Source: Runella rosea
GTDB taxonomy: Bacteria; Bacteroidota; Bacteroidia; Cytophagales; Spirosomataceae
Assembly: GCF_003325355.1 (NCBI RefSeq)
Contig: NZ_CP030850.1
Location: 5,077,501-5,141,500 of the forward strand
DNA: 64,000 nt
Reading direction: 5' to 3'
In this document: positions 16,982-26,280 of the stretch, piece after piece
How the letters are laid out: every line of letters begins with the position of its first letter
Position numbering within the stretch: position 1 is the first letter of the stretch
Made by a program: the position numbers and the translations under genes
Notes under the pieces: generated by a model
Told to the model about the DNA's origin: nothing
The model's database searches: none
The model's input: only the letters and a program-made list of their open reading frames with translations

Positions 16982-19252
16982 CTAAACCGTCAGCCAAAAG
17001 TTTAACTTGAATACAATGGCTCGGTTTTTATTTCTGAACAACGGATCAGTGTAATAATTGTCTGTATAGACTAAAAAGAAGTCTGACATGGGCTTGTAGC
17101 GCCATTGTAGACGGCTGTTGACGTTAAAATTGTTACGTTGGGTGTTAAATTGTAAAAAAGTAGTCCAAAACAATTGGGTCGAAAAATTGACCTCTACTCT
17201 CGGACTTATCAGCAACAATCGGTCAGTTCCGTAGGGGTAGGGAAGGTTAATATCGTTTTGTTCAAAAGCCATCGAAAAATTCCCCCACGGCTGCGCCCGA
17301 TAATTCATTTCTACGCTGTATTGTTGAAGTATACCGTTATAAAATCCACCCGCACGGAAGCTTGCCGTGTAATAAAATTTCTTCCGATAATCAGAACTGT
17401 AGGTCAGACTGTATTGTCCGTACTGATAATGATTGGCAGGTAAGGCATACTCACTGTCGGTGAACGTGAACGGGAACAGGGCATTGACAAAATTGTAATC
17501 ATACCGCACCTGAAAATTGCTTGTGTTTTGAAACTGTATCGAATACTGAAGGCCCGTTGAATGCTCTCCTAAGGCTCCGTTGGGATTCCACAATAAAAAA
17601 GTTTCGGCGCCCAAGGTGTGCATATTGACTTTGCCTTTTTTGGGTCGAATAGTATACTCAGTTTCGCTGTATATCTGTTGGTAGCCGAGCCGAATGGTCG
17701 TGTCTGATTGAATTTTGCCAAATTTATCCAACCGAAACGTAGCATTTTCGATGCGGTTCAGAAAGCCCATATCGGCGTAATAATCAGTCCCTATTCCGAA
17801 ATAATCAGCAAAAAAACTAAAGTTACGTCCAAAATACCCAAAGCCCAACTGCTTGACGTCGTTGTTTTTGGATATGCCCGGTTTTTGGGAAAGGTGATAC
17901 CCTGCCCACGCCGATAGATCGCCCTTAACGTTGGAATAGGTGAACTCTAACCCCTGATTGCGCCCGTATTCATTGCTTGGATTGGCTTTTCGCTCCGATT
18001 CGGTCATAAACCCCTGCCGATTGAGTGCGTAGCCTTTGATGAGAGAACGCTTAAATATTTTTCGGTTAAATGAAAAAGCGGTAAAATTTTGCGCTGGCGT
18101 CAGACTGTCTTTGGCGGCGGTTTGCATGGTCATCAATCCTACGCGCCAATGCTTATTCAAATTCCCGCTCAGTCGCAGGCCTCCCAAAATTCGGATTGGC
18201 TGCGCATTGCGGTCCAGCCCTACCGACCGCGAGAAAAACGGTCGAAACGGCGGTGAGCCGTAGCCACTGAACAAGTCGTCGTTTTCCAGGAAAAAGGTAC
18301 GTCGTTCGGGAAAAAAAATGCTGAATCGGGTCAGATTGGTCACTTGCCTGTCTACTTCGATCTGAGAGAAATCAGGATTGACAGTCACATCAAGGTTGAG
18401 CGACGGCGTCACGGCTATTTTGGCGTCCAGGCCCCCGTTGAGCGTGCCTTGGGTCGGTTTGTCGGCCAGGTGATCGTGCGAGGAGCCGCCTGTAATATAA
18501 GGGATCAACGATACATTTCCTTTGACCGCCGGCGGTGCTTCTTCCCATATCAACGAACCGGTATAGCCTAAATCGTAGCCATTGAAATTGACAGGAATAA
18601 ACGTCCAAGTCGAATATTGGTTGTTTTTCAGGTCATTACGCTCGAAATTAATTCCCCATTTGGTTTTGGAAGGGTCGTAGCGTAGGGTTTTGAAAGGAAT
18701 GGCGATCTCGACGGTCCAGTACGTATCGTAAAGCTTTGTCTGCGAATACCATTTATTATCCCAACTGCCGTTGAGGTCATCAGAAACAAAGGTAAGCAGC
18801 CCGTCCCATTGCGCATTGGCAACATTGACGCCAAAGAAAAAGCCGTTGGTACGCTCATTGATGGGGTCAAGAACAAGCCCAAAGGCATCAGAATCCCAAA
18901 AAGAAGCATCGCGTTTGAGGGTTTGAATGACGTATGTATTGGTGTCGCGACAGACCACACCCACGTACAAAAAGCGGTCGTCGAAGGTCATGCGTACTTC
19001 GGTGTCCCGTTTGAGCGGTACATTATCCTGCGGCCAATGCGGCGCAAAATTTTTGGAAACGCTCGCTTCCTGCCAGGGGGCATCTGATAGGTCACCGTCA
19101 ATTACGATGGGTTTGCTGGTTTTTCGGATGTTGTGTTGGTACTTTTCCTGATAGGCGGCACCACCAATTTGTTCGGTTTTTTCTTGAGCAAGTGTATTGA
19201 TAGCAATGGTAAACGTACTTAATAACGTGTAAATATAAATTCTGAAACACAT
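16982..19252 (-). CDS. DUF5916-family outer-membrane protein with CBM9-like N-terminal domain
   Basis: This is a 756-residue protein from ATG 19252, chosen because it begins a signal peptide ('YTLLSTFTIAINTLAQ'); a longer reading from 19387 adds an unlikely leader that overlaps the divergent gene's upstream region. Residues about 35-230 resemble a carbohydrate-binding family 9-like beta-sandwich ('KPIVIDGDLSDAPWQEA', 'EVRMTFDDRFLYVGV', 'FKTLRYDPSKTKWGINFERN'). The remainder matches DUF5916, a long C-terminal beta-barrel-like region ('SLNLDVTVNPDFSQIEVD', 'SIFFPERRTFFLEN', 'FFSRSVGLD'), ending in 'VFKLNFWLTV'. It is probably outer-membrane located. Ligand and function are not known. Confidence 0.85.
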   Translation of the reverse strand: MCFRIYIYTLLSTFTIAINTLAQEKTEQIGGAAYQEKYQHNIRKTSKPIVIDGDLSDAPWQEASVSKNFAPHWPQDNVPLKRDTEVRMTFDDRFLYVGVVCRDTNTYVIQTLKRDASFWDSDAFGLVLDPINERTNGFFFGVNVANAQWDGLLTFVSDDLNGSWDNKWYSQTKLYDTYWTVEIAIPFKTLRYDPSKTKWGINFERNDLKNNQYSTWTFIPVNFNGYDLGYTGSLIWEEAPPAVKGNVSLIPYITGGSSHDHLADKPTQGTLNGGLDAKIAVTPSLNLDVTVNPDFSQIEVDRQVTNLTRFSIFFPERRTFFLENDDLFSGYGSPPFRPFFSRSVGLDRNAQPIRILGGLRLSGNLNKHWRVGLMTMQTAAKDSLTPAQNFTAFSFNRKIFKRSLIKGYALNRQGFMTESERKANPSNEYGRNQGLEFTYSNVKGDLSAWAGYHLSQKPGISKNNDVKQLGFGYFGRNFSFFADYFGIGTDYYADMGFLNRIENATFRLDKFGKIQSDTTIRLGYQQIYSETEYTIRPKKGKVNMHTLGAETFLLWNPNGALGEHSTGLQYSIQFQNTSNFQVRYDYNFVNALFPFTFTDSEYALPANHYQYGQYSLTYSSDYRKKFYYTASFRAGGFYNGILQQYSVEMNYRAQPWGNFSMAFEQNDINLPYPYGTDRLLLISPRVEVNFSTQLFWTTFLQFNTQRNNFNVNSRLQWRYKPMSDFFLVYTDNYYTDPLFRNKNRAIVFKLNFWLTV

Positions 19253-19439
19253 AACAAATGATGGACTGTATGAGATAATGTCCGTAAAATTAGAAAATGA
19301 TAGCGCTCCGAGGCGTCTCGAAATGTTAAATGGTTCTAAAATCAGGATGAACAGTAATGAAAATGGAATAAAACGCAAATGCGCCAACTTTTCTAAAAAA
19401 AAGGTTGTTCAATACAAATTACCCATCCTAACAAACTAT

Positions 19440-20663
19440 ATGAAAAAAGCAGTTGCTACTTTGCTCGCATTGAGCAGTTTTTTTGTTGGATTCAGTCAAA
19501 CCAACATTCCAAAGAGTACCTGGCGCGCCGCGCTACAGCGTGGAGTGTATGATTTGCCCTTCGGGCTGGAAATCAATCCGAAAGCCAATGGAAAATATGA
19601 GGTTTTTGTACTAAATGGCTCGGAGCGCTTGGCCATGGATGAAGCCTATATGGTAGGCGATTCGCTTCATATTCCGATGCTGATTTTTGATTCTGATTTG
19701 GTTGCCAAAGTATCTGGCAATACACTGACGGGGTCTTGGAAGAAAAACAGAAATGGCGTTTGGATATCGGTGCTTCCTTTCAAAGCCCAAAAAGGAGAGG
19801 TGCATCTTTTTGCTAAAACCCCCGCCAAAACAACAAAAAACGTAACAGGTAAATACGCCACTTATTTCTACCGTGCCGAGCGCAAAGATTCATCGTTTGC
19901 CGTTGGGATTTTAGACCAAAAAGGAACCAAGCTCTCTGGAACATTCTTAACCCCCACGGGTGACTATCGCTATTTGGCGGGGGATGTGGTCGGAGATAGC
20001 CTTTTTATGTCTTGCTACGATGGTTCACACGCGTTTTTGTTTCGGGCGGCTATCCTGCCTAGCGGAAAAATTCAGGGTGGATTATGGTCAGGCATTTCTG
20101 GCTATCAGCCTTTTATCGCAACCTTAGACGAAAAAGCAGAATTGCCTCCACCCACAGCTTTGACTTATCTAAAACCAGGTTATGAATCATTGGACTTTTC
20201 GTTTCCTGACACCAAAGGCAAACTTGTTTCGTTGAAAGATGAACGCTACAAAGGCAAAGTTGTGGTTTTGCAGCTGTCGGGGACGTGGTGCCCTAACTGC
20301 ATGGATGAAACCCGTTTTATGGTGCCTTGGTACGAAAAAAATGCCAAACGCGGGGTAGAAATCGTTGGTTTGATGTTTGAACGTTCGCCCGAAATAAAAA
20401 TATCAGGGCCGAAAATTGATTTTATGGGCAAGCGTTTCGGCGTGCCCTATCCGCTGCTTTTGGCGGGCACCAACGATGCTGATGCGGGAAAATCGCTCCC
20501 TGCGCTCAACAAAGTTGCGGGGTATCCAACCACCATTTTTATTGACAAAAAAGGACGAGTTCGCGAAATTCACACGGGCTTCTCTGGCCCAGGCACTGGC
20601 AAATACTACGATCAGTTTATTGAAGATTTCAACGCACTTATTACAAAATTACTGAGTGAGTAA
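19440..20663 (+). CDS. TlpA-like thiol-disulfide protein with N-terminal extension
   Basis: This 407-residue exported protein starts at ATG 19440, which opens a signal peptide ('VATLLALSSFFVGFSQ'). A 54-residue longer reading is rejected because it would bury the signal. The C-terminal part (about 250-405) is a thioredoxin fold of the TlpA/AhpC-TSA kind with the redox motif Trp283-Cys284-Pro-Asn-Cys287, then 'VEIVGLMFERSPEIK' and 'YPTTIFIDKKGRVREIHTGFSG'. The N-terminal 220 residues are beta-rich and resemble domains found ahead of redoxins in Bacteroidota. It probably reduces disulfides in the periplasm. It is monocistronic, ended by a strong hairpin. Confidence 0.85.
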   Translation: MKKAVATLLALSSFFVGFSQTNIPKSTWRAALQRGVYDLPFGLEINPKANGKYEVFVLNGSERLAMDEAYMVGDSLHIPMLIFDSDLVAKVSGNTLTGSWKKNRNGVWISVLPFKAQKGEVHLFAKTPAKTTKNVTGKYATYFYRAERKDSSFAVGILDQKGTKLSGTFLTPTGDYRYLAGDVVGDSLFMSCYDGSHAFLFRAAILPSGKIQGGLWSGISGYQPFIATLDEKAELPPPTALTYLKPGYESLDFSFPDTKGKLVSLKDERYKGKVVVLQLSGTWCPNCMDETRFMVPWYEKNAKRGVEIVGLMFERSPEIKISGPKIDFMGKRFGVPYPLLLAGTNDADAGKSLPALNKVAGYPTTIFIDKKGRVREIHTGFSGPGTGKYYDQFIEDFNALITKLLSE

Positions 20664-20677
20664 ATGATTTTTTGAGG

Positions 20678-20732
20678 AACCATTCAGGGTATTTAAGTTC
20701 ATAAAATAAAAACTTAAATACCCTGAATGGTT
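20678..20732 (+). terminator. Terminator after the TlpA-like gene
   Basis: A perfect 22-bp inverted repeat (20678-20699 with 20711-20732) surrounds an 11-base A-rich loop. It is followed by TTAATTTTTT. It lies 15 bases after the stop codon. Confidence 0.85.
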
Positions 20733-20915
20733 TAATTTTTTAGTAGGTTCTGCGGGTATCGTGCTTATCTTTCTGAGTATCTGGTCGTGTTAAAATAATG
20801 ACTCTACGCAGAAACAACTGGTTAGAACTCGCACTTACAAATGGGCAATTCGTTGAAATTAAGCGTTAGAAGACTATATTTGCTATGTTGCCTTTCTGGC
20901 AGCGCTCATGCTGCG

Positions 20916-22715
20916 ATGAAAAACTTTTTCATTCTATACCTTATTGTTTTTACTGGTTTTGCCCAAAAACCATCTCAAATAGATTCCCTGAAAAAGATTT
21001 TAGCAATAACGTCGGACATTCAAAGAAAGACTAAAATCGTTCAGGATATTTGCGAAGCTTACAGTAGGAATCAACCAGATTCGGCCAAAAAATACCTTGA
21101 AATAGCGCAGGATTTTTCCCGAAAATCAATGGACAAAAAACTGGAAGGCCGTTCGTATCATTTGGCAGCTAACTTTTTTCGTGCTCAAAATGAATTCGAA
21201 AAGAGCCTTCAGGCAAGTCAAAAAACCATTGATTTGTACGAAGCAATTGACTACAAAAGGGGGCTTGGAAGGGTTTATAATAGCATCGGTCTGACGTATA
21301 AAAAAATGGGCGACTCTCAAAAAGTAGCCGCTTTTACGCGAAAAGCACTCATGTTTTCTTTGAAAGCAATAGAGATGGCCAAGGTGGTTCAGGATACGAA
21401 TGGCTTAATTTCTGGCTACAATAATGCAGGGATTGCTTACCGGGATTTGAAGGAGTTTCGCAAGGCGGAAGATGCCTATAAGACGGGGTTAATGAATGCC
21501 GAAAAGTATAAAATTGACCGAGATGCTGGCGTTTTGCACGCCAATTTGGGGCAGATTTACATTGATTTCGAAAAAGAGTACGATAAGGCAATTATTGAAT
21601 TGGAGAAATCACTGGTGATTCACGCAAATCACAACGACCAACAGGGAATTGAACATGCCTACCGGAGCTTGGGGAAGGCGTATCAGATGAAAAAAGAATA
21701 TAAAAAAGCCATTGATTACGCACAAAAATCGGTGGCTATTGCGCACTCGCTCAAAGACATTCATCGGATGTTTAATGCATACGGAATACTGTATGGGATT
21801 CAAGAAGATGCGGGTTTGTACAAAGAGGCATTGGCAAGCCTGAAAATAGCTAAGCAGTTGGAAGATTCTACCTTGCGCGTCGATAAAACCAAGAACATTG
21901 CCGAGATTGAAAGCAAATATCAAACCGAGAAAAAGGAGATTGAAATAAAAAACCTGAATGAAAAAAACGCGCTGCAACGAAATCAACTGGCGTTTGCGGG
22001 CTTGGGATTGTTGGTTTTAATGGGCTTGTTGGGGACGTTGTATTGGCAATACAAAAAGATAAATGAAAATCGGTCGCAGATTCAAAAGCAATCCGATGAT
22101 TTGAAACTGATGATGAAAGAACTTCACCATCGCGTAAAAAATAATCTGGCGATTGTAAGCAGTCTGTTGAAAATACAATCGAGCAAAATGGAGGATGAAA
22201 AGGCCGTGTTGGCCGTTCGGCAAGGGCAACAACGCGTAGAAGCCATGTCCTTGATTCATCAGCGGTTGTACCAGAATGACAAAGTCTCAACCATCAATAT
22301 TAAAGAATATATCAGCGATTTGGTTGATAGCCTGATGAGTGCGTATGGGCACGAAGTAGATAATTTTGATGTCCAGCTAAGTGTTGAGCAAGAAGAAATG
22401 GACGTAGATTTAGCTATTTCTTTGGGTTTGATAATCAATGAGTTATTGACCAATTCTTTTAAGTATGCTTACGCAGAAGCCACCCATCCAGCATTGAAAA
22501 TTACGTTGAAAAATAAAGTGGGGCTGTCGTTGGAAATACACGATAATGGGCCCGGATTAGACATGGAGCGCTGGAATCGGGCCAAGGACTCTTTTGGTAA
22601 AAAACTAATTGCAGGGCTTTCAAAACAGATTGGGGGTACCTTCACGATTGAAAACCAAAACGGGACTTATTGCCGATTGTATATTTCTCCCGAAAAAATG
22701 AAATTGGTGGCATAA
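20916..22715 (+). CDS. TPR-containing HisKA_2 sensor histidine kinase
   Basis: This 599-residue protein starts at ATG 20916, which opens a signal peptide ('FILYLIVFTGFAQ'). Residues about 25-340 are tetratricopeptide repeats ('GRVYNSIGLTYKKMGD', 'SGYNNAGIAYRDLKEFRKAED', 'AYRSLGKAYQMKKEYKKAI'), predicted periplasmic. One membrane helix follows ('LAFAGLGLLVLMGLLGTLYW'). The cytoplasmic kinase has the HisKA_2 motif 'KELHHRVKNNLAIVSS' with likely phospho-His404, and an HATPase with 'LGLIINELLTNSFKYA' and 'EIHDNGPGLD'. The gene is 3 bases before the LytTR response regulator, so the two form a two-component system. The signal sensed is unknown. Confidence 0.93.
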   Translation: MKNFFILYLIVFTGFAQKPSQIDSLKKILAITSDIQRKTKIVQDICEAYSRNQPDSAKKYLEIAQDFSRKSMDKKLEGRSYHLAANFFRAQNEFEKSLQASQKTIDLYEAIDYKRGLGRVYNSIGLTYKKMGDSQKVAAFTRKALMFSLKAIEMAKVVQDTNGLISGYNNAGIAYRDLKEFRKAEDAYKTGLMNAEKYKIDRDAGVLHANLGQIYIDFEKEYDKAIIELEKSLVIHANHNDQQGIEHAYRSLGKAYQMKKEYKKAIDYAQKSVAIAHSLKDIHRMFNAYGILYGIQEDAGLYKEALASLKIAKQLEDSTLRVDKTKNIAEIESKYQTEKKEIEIKNLNEKNALQRNQLAFAGLGLLVLMGLLGTLYWQYKKINENRSQIQKQSDDLKLMMKELHHRVKNNLAIVSSLLKIQSSKMEDEKAVLAVRQGQQRVEAMSLIHQRLYQNDKVSTINIKEYISDLVDSLMSAYGHEVDNFDVQLSVEQEEMDVDLAISLGLIINELLTNSFKYAYAEATHPALKITLKNKVGLSLEIHDNGPGLDMERWNRAKDSFGKKLIAGLSKQIGGTFTIENQNGTYCRLYISPEKMKLVA

Positions 22716-22718
22716 CAA

Positions 22719-23468
22719 ATGAAGATACTAATCATTGAAGATGAATTTATTCTAGCCACTGATTTGAGTGATACCCTCGAAGCGGAAGGCTACGAGGTGG
22801 TATTTGTGGCCGACAATGGTCCCGAAGCACTTGAATTTTATCAAAAAAATGAAGTGGATTTGGTGCTGTGCGACATTCACATCAATGGTGATTGGGATGG
22901 GATAGAAACCGTGAAACGGCTCATTGATGTTCGGCAATCCCCGATTATTTATTTAACCGCTTTTACCGACGCCGAAACCCTCGAACGTGCCAAAGAGACC
23001 TACCCAGCAGCGTATATTCCTAAACCGTATCACATCGTTAACCTCAGGATGGCCATCGAAATGGCGATTAATAATTTTGCTATGCGGGTTCATCCGATGA
23101 AAATTTTGAAAGATACTAAAACGGATGTAGCCCGAAAAGAAGCCATTTTGCAGGTAAATGAATGTATTTTTATCAAGCAAAACTACCAATTTGTCAAATT
23201 TAGATTAGACGATATTCTCTACCTTGAAGCCGAGAGCATGTACACTAATATCGTCACTTCTCAGAAAAAATACGTCATCCGTCAAACCGTCGGCGGAGTA
23301 TTGGAGCGGCTGCCAATCAAGCACTTGGTTCGCATTCATCGTTCGTACGCGGTCAATATCCATCGAATTGAATCTTTCAACGAGCACGAAGTAATCATCA
23401 ATGGCCAAGCTTTTCCGTTGGGACGTTCTTTTAAGGACGAGTTTATGCGGCAGTTTATGTTTCGCTAA
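22719..23468 (+). CDS. LytTR-family response regulator
   Basis: This 249-residue protein has a receiver domain (about 1-120) with acidic pocket 'IIEDEF', phosphoacceptor Asp52 in 'LCDIHINGDWDG', and Lys in 'YIPKPYH'. A LytTR DNA-binding domain (about 150-248) follows, with 'DDILYLEAESMYTNIVT', 'RQTVGGVLERLP' and 'LVRIHRSYAVNIHRI', then 'FPLGRSFKDEF'. It starts 3 bases after the histidine kinase stop and is its probable partner. Its target promoters cannot be read from sequence. Confidence 0.95.
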   Translation: MKILIIEDEFILATDLSDTLEAEGYEVVFVADNGPEALEFYQKNEVDLVLCDIHINGDWDGIETVKRLIDVRQSPIIYLTAFTDAETLERAKETYPAAYIPKPYHIVNLRMAIEMAINNFAMRVHPMKILKDTKTDVARKEAILQVNECIFIKQNYQFVKFRLDDILYLEAESMYTNIVTSQKKYVIRQTVGGVLERLPIKHLVRIHRSYAVNIHRIESFNEHEVIINGQAFPLGRSFKDEFMRQFMFR

Positions 23469-23486
23469 ATTTTGACCGTTATTTTT

Positions 23487-23530
23487 ATCAAAAAAGCCAA
23501 GACTGATGAATCAGTCTTGGCTTTTTTGAT
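23487..23530 (+). terminator. Terminator after the kinase/regulator pair
   Basis: A perfect 20-bp inverted repeat (23487-23506 with 23511-23530, loop TGAA) contains GCCAAGACTGA and ends in CTTTTTTGAT. It lies 18 bases after the regulator stop and between convergent genes, so it may serve both strands. Confidence 0.9.
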
Positions 23531-23563
23531 GGAGAACAAGTAGATACTTTCGGTGCTAACAGT

Positions 23564-24997
23564 CTATGTCCATCCTTCCCGATACTGCCGTTTTACAAAT
23601 GCGTTAGCTTCATCAAAATTGGTGATTTTCATGTTGGCACCATCCCAAAGAAGCTTTTTGCGACCCGTGAATTTGCCGTTTTCGCGGTGGAGGTAGCTAC
23701 GAACGGCCAAGTTGCCCATCAGTACGATTTCGGCCAGTGGGCCAGCTTCATCGAAGGAAGAACTGGTGTAGGTGCCGAAACCTGCTTTGCAGGCTTTTAC
23801 CCATTGCTGTTGGTGGCCAGTGGTGTCTCCTTCTACCAATGCGCGGGTGGGAGCGGGGAATTTTACGTTCTGTAATTGTCCTTTGACAAATAACTTAGGA
23901 TTGTTGCCAAACAGCTCACAAGCGAGTACCCCTTTGGTTCCGATAAACATAACGCCACCGTCAACACTGGCAAATATTTTTTCGTAATCGCAACCTTCGG
24001 GAATTTTGGGTCGGATGCCGCCGTCGTACCACGAAAGACTTAATTCAGGGTATTTCTTAGAACTTGGTTTGGGAAACTTAAAGTGGATTGACGTGGCTTG
24101 TGGGCCAATATCACCAAAGAAAGCCTCTTTGAAAAAGTCGGCATATACCGAACTTGCCGAACACTCAACGGAGGTAGGATACCCCAATTTGAGGGTACGA
24201 AACGGTACATCCATGAAGTGGCAACCCATGTCGCCAAGTGCGCCCGTACCAAAGTCCCAATAACCGCGCCAACGCGTGGGCATGTAGGCTTCGTGGTACT
24301 CACGGTAAGGGGCAGTACCGAGCCACAAATCCCAGTCTACTTCGGCTGGAATGGGCATGGTTTCTTTTTTATCTCTGGGCGATTTTACCCCCTGCGGCCA
24401 CACGGGGCGGTCGGTCCAAACCTCCACCGTATGTACTTCTCCAATCATGCCCGACTGGACAATGGCTTCGGTTTGGCGGGTACCTTTGCCGCTGGAGCCT
24501 TGGTTGCCCATTTGGGTCACAAGTTTCTTTTCTTTGGCGAGTTGGGTCAGCATTCGGGCTTCCCAAATATCGTGCGTGAGGGGTTTTTCGAGGTAAATAT
24601 GTTTGCCCAATTGCATAGCGGCACTACCAATGACGTAATGCATGTGGTCGGGGGTAGTGACAATGACCGCGTCGATGTTTTTGGCTTCTTTTTCCAACAT
24701 CTTGCGGTAATCTCTATAATAGGGTGCGTTGGGAAACTGCTTACGAAACTTCACGGCTTGGCGGTCGTCCACGTCGCAAAGTGCCACAATGTTGTCTGAG
24801 CCATTGTTGTACGCTAGCGGAATATTGACCCCCGCTTTGCCGCCGCAACCCACGGCAGCCATGTTTAGCTTGTCGCTGGGAGCTACAAAGCCCTTGCCGA
24901 GCACATGACGAGGTACAATCATAAACCCTGCGGCGGCTGTGGCGCTTCCTTTCAGAAAGCCGCGACGGTTAACCATTTTTTTGTTTTTGGAATTCAT
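23564..24997 (-). CDS. Gfo/Idh/MocA family oxidoreductase with Tat-like signal
   Basis: This 477-residue protein starts at ATG 24997. The leader 'VNRRGFLKGSATAAAG' is twin-arginine-like, suggesting folded export with bound NAD(P). The Rossmann part includes 'NMAAVGCGGKAGVNI' and 'VALCDVDDRQA', then 'DAVIVTTPDHMHYVIGSAAM' and 'GKHIYLEKPLTHDI', with the family's EKP motif. The C-terminal domain ('DWDLWLGTAPYREYHEAYMP', 'RWRGYWDFGTGALGDMGCHFMD') matches the Tat-exported group seen in Bacteroidota. Such enzymes oxidise or epimerise sugars or inositols. It is divergent from RhaT. A longer reading to 25150 exists but overlaps the RhaT start and lacks the export signal. Confidence 0.88.
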   Translation of the reverse strand: MNSKNKKMVNRRGFLKGSATAAAGFMIVPRHVLGKGFVAPSDKLNMAAVGCGGKAGVNIPLAYNNGSDNIVALCDVDDRQAVKFRKQFPNAPYYRDYRKMLEKEAKNIDAVIVTTPDHMHYVIGSAAMQLGKHIYLEKPLTHDIWEARMLTQLAKEKKLVTQMGNQGSSGKGTRQTEAIVQSGMIGEVHTVEVWTDRPVWPQGVKSPRDKKETMPIPAEVDWDLWLGTAPYREYHEAYMPTRWRGYWDFGTGALGDMGCHFMDVPFRTLKLGYPTSVECSASSVYADFFKEAFFGDIGPQATSIHFKFPKPSSKKYPELSLSWYDGGIRPKIPEGCDYEKIFASVDGGVMFIGTKGVLACELFGNNPKLFVKGQLQNVKFPAPTRALVEGDTTGHQQQWVKACKAGFGTYTSSSFDEAGPLAEIVLMGNLAVRSYLHRENGKFTGRKKLLWDGANMKITNFDEANAFVKRQYREGWT

Positions 24998-25148
24998 AGG
25001 TTTGTGAAGAAAGAATTTGTTAGAAAAAAGCAGCCTGTAAGCGGTTTTTACTCGCAACTGGTTTGCAAACAGGAGAGTACAGGGTGAAGGTAGAAAAACG
25101 CTTGCTGTATCTTTCGACAAAAAAGACGTAGTACTAAACCCTTTCATC

Positions 25149-26201
25149 ATGCAGGTATTATTTGGTGTTATTTATCACTTCATCGGCGGTTTTGCTTCCG
25201 GTAGTTTTTATATTCCTTACAAAAAAGTACGTGATTGGTCGTGGGAGAGTTATTGGATTGTGGGTGGGCTGTTTTCGTGGCTATTGGCACCGTTTATTGC
25301 CGCGTATCTGACAGTGCCCAACTTCATGGACATTATTCGTAATACCGACAGCACTACGCTGTTTTGGACGTACGTGTTGGGAGTGCTTTGGGGCATCGGC
25401 GGTTTGACCTTTGGCTTGACCATGCGTTACCTGGGTATGTCGCTTGGCATGGCCATTGTATTGGGTTTTTGTTCGGCCTTTGGAGCGTTGATTCCGCCCA
25501 TTTACCGAGATTTGTTTACAGATTCTACTACGGGCACGTTTTCGAGTATGCTGGCAAGTACGGGCGGACAAATCGTTTTGTTGGGGGTAGCGGTTTGTTT
25601 GGCAGGGATTTATATCTGCGGAAAAGCGGGTGTAATGAAAGAAAACGAACTTTCGGATGCGCAAAAGAAAGAAAGCGTAAAAGAATTTGATTTTTGGAAA
25701 GGCCTCATCGTGGCGACCATTTCGGGCGTTTTGAGTGCTTGTTTTAACTTTGGCATCGAAGCGGGTAAAGTGATGGCCGAGGCCGCGCTGGTAAATGGTA
25801 GCAATCCTTTGTTTCAGAACAACGTCATTTTTGTGCCGCTGCTGTGGGGTGGGCTTACTACTAATTTTATTTGGTGTATGATTCTGAATACCCGTAATCG
25901 CACTTTCGGCGATTATACCAACGCCAAAGCTCCGCTCAAAACCAACTATATGTTCTCGGCCATCGCGGGGACAACGTGGTTTTTGCAGTTCTTTTTCTAC
26001 GGAATGGGTGAAAGCAAACTCGGCAACGGAGCCAGTTCGTGGATTCTGCACATGGCGTGCATCATCATTGTTTCCAACGTGTGGGGAATCTATTTCAAGG
26101 AATGGAAAGGCGTAAATGCCAAGACCTACCGCACCATTATTTTGGGCATCGCCACCGTTATTTTATCGGTTTTCATTGTTGGAATCGGAAATTATTGGTA
26201 G
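25149..26201 (+). CDS. rhaT: L-rhamnose/proton symporter RhaT family
   Basis: This 350-residue protein matches RhaT, a ten-helix inner membrane H+ symporter for L-rhamnose. Seen features are 'GVIYHFIGGFASGSFYIPYKKV', 'WESYWIVGGLFSWLLAP', 'GVLWGIGGLTFGLTMRYLGMSLGMA', 'ISGVLSACFNFGIEAG' and 'TNFIWC'. The neighbours are Tat-exported sugar oxidoreductase and isomerase-like genes rather than rhamnose isomerase or kinase, so the true sugar could be rhamnose or a relative. Start at ATG 25149 opens the first helix directly. Confidence 0.9.
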   Translation: MQVLFGVIYHFIGGFASGSFYIPYKKVRDWSWESYWIVGGLFSWLLAPFIAAYLTVPNFMDIIRNTDSTTLFWTYVLGVLWGIGGLTFGLTMRYLGMSLGMAIVLGFCSAFGALIPPIYRDLFTDSTTGTFSSMLASTGGQIVLLGVAVCLAGIYICGKAGVMKENELSDAQKKESVKEFDFWKGLIVATISGVLSACFNFGIEAGKVMAEAALVNGSNPLFQNNVIFVPLLWGGLTTNFIWCMILNTRNRTFGDYTNAKAPLKTNYMFSAIAGTTWFLQFFFYGMGESKLGNGASSWILHMACIIIVSNVWGIYFKEWKGVNAKTYRTIILGIATVILSVFIVGIGNYW

Positions 26202-26225
26202 TAGAGGTATTAGAAAAGTAATATT

Positions 26226-26276
26226 AGACATTGGCCGATAAATGCTGGATTTGACAGCTTCTATCGGCCAATGTCT
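26226..26276. terminator. Hairpin between rhaT and the ABC ATPase
   Basis: A 15-bp perfect inverted repeat (26226-26240 with 26262-26276, core GACATTGGCCGATA) surrounds a 21-base loop. It lies in the 79-base gap between convergent genes and can act on both. Confidence 0.75.
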
Positions 26277-26280
26277 GCGT

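Noticed and set aside
16982..19387. Start at 19387 for the DUF5916 protein
   Set aside because: ATG 19252 begins a proper signal peptide; the longer version overlaps the leader region of the divergent redoxin gene.
20841..20915. Start at 20841 for the histidine kinase
   Set aside because: ATG 20916 opens a signal peptide directly; the upstream codons add a second short hydrophobic stretch that would be unusual.
24098..24799. Open frame of 233 codons on the plus strand opposite the Gfo/Idh/MocA gene
   Set aside because: It is antisense to a well-supported gene with the family's motifs and has no recognisable domain of its own.
25281..26051. Open frame of 256 codons on the minus strand opposite RhaT
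   Set aside because: Shadow of the RhaT coding frame; rich in His/Arg/Gln low-complexity sequence with no membrane or domain pattern.
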